Assembly: GCA_946409885.1 (NCBI GenBank)
Contig: CAMJYF010000025.1
Coordinates: forward strand, 1-10,834
Direction: 5' to 3'
Length of the DNA stretch: 10,834 nucleotides
Source of the DNA: an uncultured Clostridia bacterium
GTDB taxonomy: Bacteria > Bacillota > Clostridia > Oscillospirales > Acutalibacteraceae
The translations under genes and the position numbers were made by a program. Below are positions 6,452 through 10,834 of this stretch, in pieces. Below the pieces are notes generated by a model, which had not been told where the DNA came from, made no database searches, and saw only the letters and a program-made list of their open reading frames with translations. Every line of letters starts with the position of its first letter. Position 1 is the first letter of the stretch.

Positions 6452-6694
6452 TTACTCCATGGCTTCCAGCTTGGCTTTGAAGTCGTCGATCCTCTCCTGG
6501 GTGTTGGTGATGCCGAGGGAATCCGCGATGTTCTCAATGAAGGGCAGCGCCTGCTCGATGGTAAAGCCCTTGCCCATCTCGATGATGTCCTCGTAGTCCT
6601 TGGCTTCGGGCACCAGCTCGTAGAACATTTCCGCCAGGGCGGGGGTCTCGATCACTTCACCGATGGTGGTGGATTCAAAAGAATACTTTGCCAT
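6452..6694 (-). CDS. Small acidic helical protein, unknown function, last gene of the ligase operon
   Basis: 80 aa, acidic and predicted mostly helical. After a short N-terminus comes STTIGEVIETPALAEMF (8-24), then YELVPEA, then GKGFTIEQALPFIENI (41-56). The layout resembles a small helical domain that, as I remember, occurs as a C-terminal module in clostridial hydrolases (pattern TLGELL-NP-A--VLEK--PG followed by G-T/S-L-Q-A); here it is a free-standing protein. It is not a convincing acyl carrier protein: it is acidic and short, but the only DSL (in NIADSLGIT, near residue 60) lies too far towards the C-terminus and lacks the family context. The start is firm: AAGGAG with 8-nt spacing, overlapping the stop of the upstream ligase gene, which implies translational coupling. 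It probably works with the ligase. Confidence 0.8.
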   Translation of the reverse strand: MAKYSFESTTIGEVIETPALAEMFYELVPEAKDYEDIIEMGKGFTIEQALPFIENIADSLGITNTQERIDDFKAKLEAME

Positions 6695-6707
6695 AATAAT
6701 AACTCCT

Positions 6708-8384
6708 TTACGATTGTGATTGCAGTTTCATAAAGTCCACTTTTTCCAGCGGGGTGTGGGGCAGATCGTCCATAAAGATGATTTCTCTTGGCACGGAGAA
6801 CTTGGAAAGGTTCTTTTCGCAGGCTTTGATGATCTCCTGCCGGAACTCCTCCTCGTCGCCCTTCACCTTCAGGGAGGCGTACAGCCGCACCAGCGGCTTG
6901 CCGTTCTTTTCCGCCCGCACCGCGCAGGATTCGCGGATAAAGGGAAGCGTGTCCATCAGGTTTTCGATGTCCACGGGGTATACGTTGTAGCCGGAGATGA
7001 TGATCAGTCTCTTTTTGCGTCCGGCAAAGAAGAAGAAACCGTCCTCGTCCACATAGCCCAGGTCGCCGGAGCGCACCCAGGCGGTGCCCTCCTCGTCGTA
7101 ATACAGGCCCGCGTCCTTGGGGCCGTCCTTGGTGAGGTAGCCCTCCATGATGGTGGAACCGGCGATGACGATCTCGCCCACTTCGCCGGTGGGTACGGGC
7201 TTGCAGTTGTCGTCCCAGATCTCCATGCGCAGCCCCTCTAAGGGTTTGCCGATGGAGCCGTCTTTATACACCCAGTTGGTGTTGACGCAGCAAACGCTGC
7301 CCACTTCCGTCAGGCCGTAGCCCTGGCGCAGGCGCGCGTCGGTGCCGTTGGCGGCCAGCATGTTGTTGAACTCCTCCAAAAAGGAGGGGGACAGGTCGTC
7401 GCCGCCCACGAACATCATGCGGGTGTTGGACAGGTGCGGCCCGTCGAAGCCCGGCGTGTTGTACAGCTTTTTGAACATGTTCGGAATGCCGCCGATGCCG
7501 GAGATCCGGTTCTTTTTGTACAGCTTCACCGTCAGCCTGGCGTCGAACTGCATCAGCGGGATGATCCTCGCCGCGTTGCACATGGTCATGTGCATGGCCA
7601 CCACCAGGCCCAGCGCGTGGAAGAAGGGAAGGATGATGATCTCGCCCTCTTCGCCCGGGTCCTCAATGTGGTCGATGTAGCCCATCTTGTGGACGTTCTC
7701 GTTGATGGCCTTGTTGGTCAGCTTGATGGTCTTGCTCTTGCCCGTGGTGCCGCCGCCGTTCAGGTAAACGGCCACGTCGCCGCTGTTGTTCTGTACGCCC
7801 GGCACGGTGCGCCCGTTGTAGCGGCGCATCACCTCTTTATAGTCCGTGGCGTTTTTGAACCGCACGATGGGCTTGAGCAGCGCCTCCGCCCGCGACGCCG
7901 CGAATTTCTTCAGCGGGCTGGCGTAGTCGGAGCAGTGGCACACCAGCACGGGCAGCCCCGTCTTATTGAGGGCCTCCACATGGTCCTTGCCCTTGTCGTG
8001 CTCCCGGAAATCCTTGGCCAGCAGGTCAAGGATCATGATGCCCCGGGAACGGGATTCCCGGATCGTCTCCAGCAGCACCTCCGTGGGCAGCAGCGGGTGG
8101 ACGAAGTTGACGATGACGCCCAGCTTGTTCAGCGCGTAAAAACCGACGATGCTCTCGATATCCGTCGGAAGGAAGATGGTGTAGGCGTCGCCGCGCTTCA
8201 GGCCGAGCTCTTTGGAAAAATAGGCCGCCAGCGCTTCGATATCGCGGATCATCTCGCTGCGCATCACGATCTGATCCATGTGCTGCGCCTGTTTGTAATT
8301 GCCGTACTGTTCCGTAGCGGCCAGATAGAATTCGTAGCAGTTGTAGTCGCCGGATTCTATCATATTGCAAATAGGACCTTCCAT
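6708..8384 (-). CDS. ANL-superfamily AMP-forming acyl/aryl-acid ligase
   Basis: 558 aa. Enzymes of this superfamily activate a carboxylic acid with ATP to an acyl-AMP and usually pass it to CoA or a carrier thiol. The phosphate-binding loop is YLNGGGTTGKSKTI (207-220), with GGG where most members have SG. GYGLTEVGSV (355-364) is the A5 motif, VRSGDLGYVDEDG (437-449) holds the ribose-binding Asp, GRKKRLIIISGYNVYPVDIE (455-474) is the hinge and A8 region, and LPHTPLEKVDF (541-551) gives the catalytic Lys548. All core residues are present, so it should be active. It is closest in style to acyl-CoA synthetases; the acid is unknown. The ATG at 8384 has only a weak purine run upstream; ATG at 8363 is an alternative. 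It is the middle gene of an operon, 48 nt after the 107-aa gene and 13 nt before the 80-aa gene. Confidence 0.87.
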   Translation of the reverse strand: MEGPICNMIESGDYNCYEFYLAATEQYGNYKQAQHMDQIVMRSEMIRDIEALAAYFSKELGLKRGDAYTIFLPTDIESIVGFYALNKLGVIVNFVHPLLPTEVLLETIRESRSRGIMILDLLAKDFREHDKGKDHVEALNKTGLPVLVCHCSDYASPLKKFAASRAEALLKPIVRFKNATDYKEVMRRYNGRTVPGVQNNSGDVAVYLNGGGTTGKSKTIKLTNKAINENVHKMGYIDHIEDPGEEGEIIILPFFHALGLVVAMHMTMCNAARIIPLMQFDARLTVKLYKKNRISGIGGIPNMFKKLYNTPGFDGPHLSNTRMMFVGGDDLSPSFLEEFNNMLAANGTDARLRQGYGLTEVGSVCCVNTNWVYKDGSIGKPLEGLRMEIWDDNCKPVPTGEVGEIVIAGSTIMEGYLTKDGPKDAGLYYDEEGTAWVRSGDLGYVDEDGFFFFAGRKKRLIIISGYNVYPVDIENLMDTLPFIRESCAVRAEKNGKPLVRLYASLKVKGDEEEFRQEIIKACEKNLSKFSVPREIIFMDDLPHTPLEKVDFMKLQSQS

Positions 8385-8432
8385 ATGATGTTTCTCTTTC
8401 CTTTTCCCCTGAATGGTTTTTCCTTCCCGTTC

Positions 8433-8756
8433 TCAGTCGACCCGGTGGCCGTTTTTCAGCGGGATCACCCGCTTCATCAGCGGAATGTTGAGCGTGCCCG
8501 TCATAACGTCGCCGTCGATGACGACCTCCGCGCTGACAGGGATTGTTCTGCCCTTGCCCATATCCACCATGCCTTTTCCGCTCAGCTTGTTGCCCTCTTC
8601 CACGATATCACGGGTGGTGATCTTGAAGGCGCTGAACTTGTCCGGCAGTTTGAAATCCACGGCGTATTCCCCGTTGTTGTCGGCGATGGTCACGCCGATG
8701 GGGCCCTTGTAGATCAGCATATTGACGGTAACTTCCCAATTGCCGATTCCGATCAT
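8433..8756 (-). CDS. Small beta-rich protein, unknown function, first gene of the ligase operon
   Basis: 107 aa, with alternating hydrophobic and polar stretches that predict a beta-barrel or beta-sandwich: GNWEVTVNM (5-13), PIGVTIAD, EYAVDFKLP (30-38), KLSGKGMVDMG (57-67), PVSAEVVIDGDVMTGTLNIP (73-92). The GxWxVTVN opening and the DGDxMTGT turn recall a small domain that, as I remember, is attached to or encoded beside clostridial enzymes and is sometimes described as calycin-like; I cannot name it with certainty. No signal peptide or cysteine is seen, so it is probably cytoplasmic. The start at 8756 is firm: AAGGAGG 7 nt upstream. It is the first gene of the unit that continues with the AMP-forming ligase 48 nt later. 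A role in binding the acyl substrate or product is only a guess. Confidence 0.8.
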   Translation of the reverse strand: MIGIGNWEVTVNMLIYKGPIGVTIADNNGEYAVDFKLPDKFSAFKITTRDIVEEGNKLSGKGMVDMGKGRTIPVSAEVVIDGDVMTGTLNIPLMKRVIPLKNGHRVD

Positions 8757-8791
8757 ACTGCTTCCTCCTTATGGCTGCTGTCTGATGGCGC

Positions 8792-8810
8792 CCGCGGGGC
8801 GGTCCCGCGG
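8792..8810 (-). other. Stable hairpin in the 5' leader of the ligase operon
   Basis: CCGCGGG (8792-8798) pairs with CCCGCGG (8804-8810) around 5 nt, 35 nt upstream of the ATG at 8756. The surrounding stretch 8811-8910 is AT-rich and must hold the operon promoter; TTGATA and GATATT on the minus strand, 18 nt apart, are a weak pair. The hairpin would lie in the mRNA leader; a regulatory role is not shown. Confidence 0.4.
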
Positions 8811-8910
8811 CGGAAAAGGGGACAACGCAGCAAAATATCCCACTTTCTTTGTCACTTTATCAAAAAAATATTAAGGAAACAATAACAGAATGTTAACAAT
8901 TCGTTACAAA

Positions 8911-8957
8911 GAAAAAAGAAAAAAGCGGGAATTGTCTGTTGCAAGACAGTTCCCGCT
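8911..8957 (-). terminator. Intrinsic terminator of murA
   Basis: A 14-bp stem (8924-8937 with 8944-8957, a single T-G wobble) with a 6-nt loop. On the minus strand it is followed by TTTTTCTTTTTTCTTT. It lies 56 nt past the murA stop and ends that transcript before the ligase operon begins. Confidence 0.92.
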
Positions 8958-9013
8958 GTGTGTGTATGATAATATATTTTATTTCCGCCGGAAGGCTCTC
9001 CGCGGCGGCGCCG

Positions 9014-10309
9014 TCAGGCCCGTTTCCGCTCGCCCAGATCCACCGGAGGCTGCGCCTCCACCCGCTTGATATCCGCGCCGACGGCCGTCAGCTTGAGGAC
9101 CACGTCCTCATAACCGCGGTCGATGTGGATGATCTCCTCGATCTCGGTCGTACCCTTGGCCACCAGCCCCGCGATGATCATGGCGGCGCCCGCGCGCAGG
9201 TCGTCCGCCTTGACGGGAGCGCCCTTCAGCTGTGGCGTGCCCTGCACGATGGCGGCCTTGCCCTCTATCTGGATCTGCGCGCCCATGCGGGTGAGCTGGT
9301 CCACGTATTTAAAGCGGTTGTCCCACACGCCGTCGGAAACGACGCCAACGCCCTCGCACACGGTCAGCAGCGCGGTGAACTGGGGCTGCATATCGGTGGG
9401 GAAGCCCGGATGGGGCAGCGTTTTGATGTTGCAGGAGCGCAGCCGCCCGGTGGCGTGCACGCGGATGGCGTCGTCCATCTCCTCCACATAGGCGCCGCAT
9501 TCCCGCAGCTTGGCAGTGATGGGCTCCAGATGCTTGGGGATCACGTTCTTCAGCAGCAGGTCGCCGGCGGTGGCGGCGGCCGCCACCATGTATGTTCCCG
9601 CCTCGATCTGGTCGGGGATGATGGAATAATCGCAGCCGTGCAGGTCGGAAACGCCCTCGATCTTGATCACGTCCGTGCCCGCGCCCTTGATGTTGGCCCC
9701 CATCAGGTTCAAAAAGTTGGCCAGGTCCACGATGTGGGGCTCCCTGGCGGCGTTTTCCAGAATGGTAAGGCCCCTTGCCTTGACCGCGGCCAGCATCACG
9801 TTGATGGTGGCGCCCACGGATACCTTGTCAAAGTACACCGATGCGCCCAGCAGCTTGCTGGCCTTGGCCTCGATCACGCCGCCGTCGGTGGAGATCAGCG
9901 CGCCCAGGGCGGAAAAGCCCTTCAGGTGCAGGTCGATGGGGCGCACCCCGCCGAAGTTACATCCGCCGGGCATGGCCACCTGCGCGCAGTTGTACATGCC
10001 CAGCATGGCGCCCAGCAGGTAGTAGGAGGCGCGCATGTTTTTGGTGAGCTCATAGGGCACCGCCTGCGAACGCACGTTGCGCGTGTCGATCTGGATGACG
10101 GATTTGGACAGGTAGCGGACGTCCGCGCCCAGCGCCTCCAGAATCAGCAGCATGGAGCTGATATCCCGGATCTCCGGCACGTTTTCTATGGTAAACACGT
10201 CCTTTGCCAGCAGTGTGGCGGGCAGAATGGCCACGGCGGCGTTTTTGGCGCCGCTGATATTGATCTCGCCGTGCAGCCGCTGGCCGCCGCGAATAACGAA
10301 TTTTTCCAA
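9014..10309 (-). CDS. murA: UDP-N-acetylglucosamine 1-carboxyvinyltransferase MurA
   Basis: 431 aa, the usual MurA length. It catalyses the first committed step of peptidoglycan synthesis in the cytoplasm, transferring enolpyruvate from PEP to UDP-GlcNAc. Two inside-out alpha/beta domains are expected. ISGAKNAAVAILPA (from about residue 18) gives the Lys22/Asn23 pair, MPGGCNFGGVRPIDLHL carries the catalytic Cys117 and Arg123, GFPTDMQPQ holds the general-base Asp306, and DLRAGAAM the PEP-binding Arg372. Cys rather than Asp at position 117 is the form that fosfomycin alkylates. The frame is open to 10381, but the family begins with M-EKFVIRGG; the codon there is TTG at 10309, with AAGGA 10 nt upstream, so a TTG start is most likely. 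The extra 24 residues would be hydrophobic and atypical. It is transcribed alone, from a promoter near 10380 to the terminator at 8911-8957. Confidence 0.95.
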   Translation of the reverse strand: MEKFVIRGGQRLHGEINISGAKNAAVAILPATLLAKDVFTIENVPEIRDISSMLLILEALGADVRYLSKSVIQIDTRNVRSQAVPYELTKNMRASYYLLGAMLGMYNCAQVAMPGGCNFGGVRPIDLHLKGFSALGALISTDGGVIEAKASKLLGASVYFDKVSVGATINVMLAAVKARGLTILENAAREPHIVDLANFLNLMGANIKGAGTDVIKIEGVSDLHGCDYSIIPDQIEAGTYMVAAAATAGDLLLKNVIPKHLEPITAKLRECGAYVEEMDDAIRVHATGRLRSCNIKTLPHPGFPTDMQPQFTALLTVCEGVGVVSDGVWDNRFKYVDQLTRMGAQIQIEGKAAIVQGTPQLKGAPVKADDLRAGAAMIIAGLVAKGTTEIEEIIHIDRGYEDVVLKLTAVGADIKRVEAQPPVDLGERKRA

Positions 10310-10379
10310 AAGGAGCACTTCCTTAATGATAAAATATAGCAGGGCGATCGGCCCGAAACAGTCTATACGCAACTTTAAC

Positions 10380-10388
10380 ATTATAGCA
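10380..10388 (-). promoter_or_regulatory. Extended -10 promoter of murA
   Basis: TGCTATAAT on the minus strand (10388-10380) is an extended -10. The -35 region is poor (TTTTCT near 10403-10408). GCACC (10386-10390) and GGTGC (10394-10398) form a small inverted repeat within the spacer. Transcription would begin near 10373, giving a leader of about 64 nt before the TTG start. Confidence 0.6.
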
Positions 10389-10463
10389 CCAACGGTGCGG
10401 AAAGAAAAGTGCTGAATCCGATAAAAATGTCAAAAATTGAAAATTCAGGAAAAGCGACAAAAA

Positions 10464-10834
10464 TCAAACCGTGATCTCGTTCTTTCCTTGGCATAATTCA
10501 TAGATTTTTCCGTTGATCCGCGCCTCGGCGGCAACGCCCTCCGGCACCGTAAAGGTGTAGCGGATGCGTTCGCCGTCCCGCTCCCAGCGGGAGGCCACGG
10601 TGCCGCTGACGGTATCGATGGCGGCGGAAACATAGGTGAACCGGTCGTCCGTCTCCGGCATAAAGATCACTTCCCTGAAGCCGCAGCTGCCCTCCTTCTG
10701 ACGGATGCCCGCCATGTTCTCATACATCCAGTCGCCCACCGCGCCGTAGGCGTAGTGGTTGAAGGAATTCATGGAGTCGGTGGCAAAGGTGCCGTCCGGC
10801 TTCTGGCCGTTCCAGCGCTCCCACATGGTGGTGG
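10464..10834 (-). CDS. GH78 alpha-L-rhamnosidase, C-terminal part (runs off window)
   Basis: The frame is open from the window edge to a TGA at 10464, giving the last 123 residues of an enzyme that is usually 700-1000 aa. TTMWERWNG (the first residues) and SMNSFNHYAYGAVGDWMYENMAGI are the closing motifs of the (alpha/alpha)6 catalytic barrel of GH78 inverting rhamnosidases. The remaining 80 or so residues are the C-terminal beta-sandwich (Bac_rhamnosid_C), ending GKIYELCQGKNEITV. The catalytic acids and any signal peptide lie outside the window, so location and substrate cannot be told. It releases terminal alpha-L-rhamnose from plant glycosides or rhamnogalacturonan. No clear terminator follows in the 154 nt before murA. 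Confidence 0.9.
   Translation of the reverse strand, partial: TTMWERWNGQKPDGTFATDSMNSFNHYAYGAVGDWMYENMAGIRQKEGSCGFREVIFMPETDDRFTYVSAAIDTVSGTVASRWERDGERIRYTFTVPEGVAAEARINGKIYELCQGKNEITV

Noticed and set aside
6452..6694. 80-aa protein as an acyl carrier protein beside the ligase
   Set aside because: Size, acidity and context tempt, but there is no GxDSL serine at the start of a second helix; the only DSL is near residue 60, too close to the C-terminus.
7434..8885. Long plus-strand open frame across the ligase and 107-aa genes
   Set aside because: It runs through two real minus-strand genes and the spacer between them, with antisense-type composition.
8939..10339. Long plus-strand open frame opposite murA
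   Set aside because: It begins inside the murA terminator hairpin and mirrors a complete MurA; histidine- and valine-rich filler, no domains.
10412..10448. CTGAAT/ATTCAG stem as a terminator for the rhamnosidase gene
   Set aside because: Only 6 bp with a 25-nt loop and AT-rich; too weak to call.

Overview
This looks like a piece of chromosome from a GC-rich member of the Clostridia (Bacillota), probably a gut or anaerobic-digester type organism. The evidence is strong AGGAGG-type ribosome binding sites, TTGACA/TATAAT promoters, an FMN riboswitch in front of an ECF-type riboflavin transporter gene, a WYL-domain regulator, and several plant- or host-glycan hydrolases without signal peptides. 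The lineage is inferred from these features, not from a database match. Eleven genes are supported. All but ribU are on the minus strand, and the genes at both window edges are cut off.

Layout, left to right. (a) 1-104: start of a small DUF1294-like membrane protein. (b) 150-4112: a minus-strand operon read as phosphopantetheinyl-transferase-like protein, GH35 beta-galactosidase, then GH5 endoglycoceramidase-like hydrolase. (c) 4113-4323: a gene-free spacer with two hairpins and facing arms of a 7-bp tandem repeat (AGTCGTA/AGTCGTG). (d) 4324-5325: a WYL-family regulator, divergent from (e) 5383-6297: promoter, FMN riboswitch, terminator and ribU. The -35 boxes of the two divergent promoters abut. 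(f) 6298-6451: a convergent spacer with two GC-rich palindromes. (g) 6452-8756: a tight three-gene operon of a 107-aa beta-rich small protein, an ANL-superfamily acyl/aryl-AMP ligase and an 80-aa helical small protein. (h) 8911-8957: a textbook terminator for murA. (i) 9014-10309: murA, probably starting at TTG. (j) 10464-10834: the C-terminal end of a GH78 alpha-L-rhamnosidase.

How the genes may work together. The GH35 and GH5 enzymes probably act in sequence inside the cell on imported galactose-containing glycosides or glycolipid head groups, and GH78 fits the same glycan-foraging lifestyle. RibU imports riboflavin and is shut off by FMN through a riboswitch with a terminator. MurA is a housekeeping peptidoglycan enzyme.

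The least ordinary items are the PPTase-like protein, which has lost two of the three family metal ligands and sits in a sugar-hydrolase operon, and the ANL ligase operon with two unassigned small proteins, the best candidate here for an undescribed pathway. The hairpin-plus-heptamer repeat, of which a decayed third copy seems to lie just after the GH5 gene, is also unusual.
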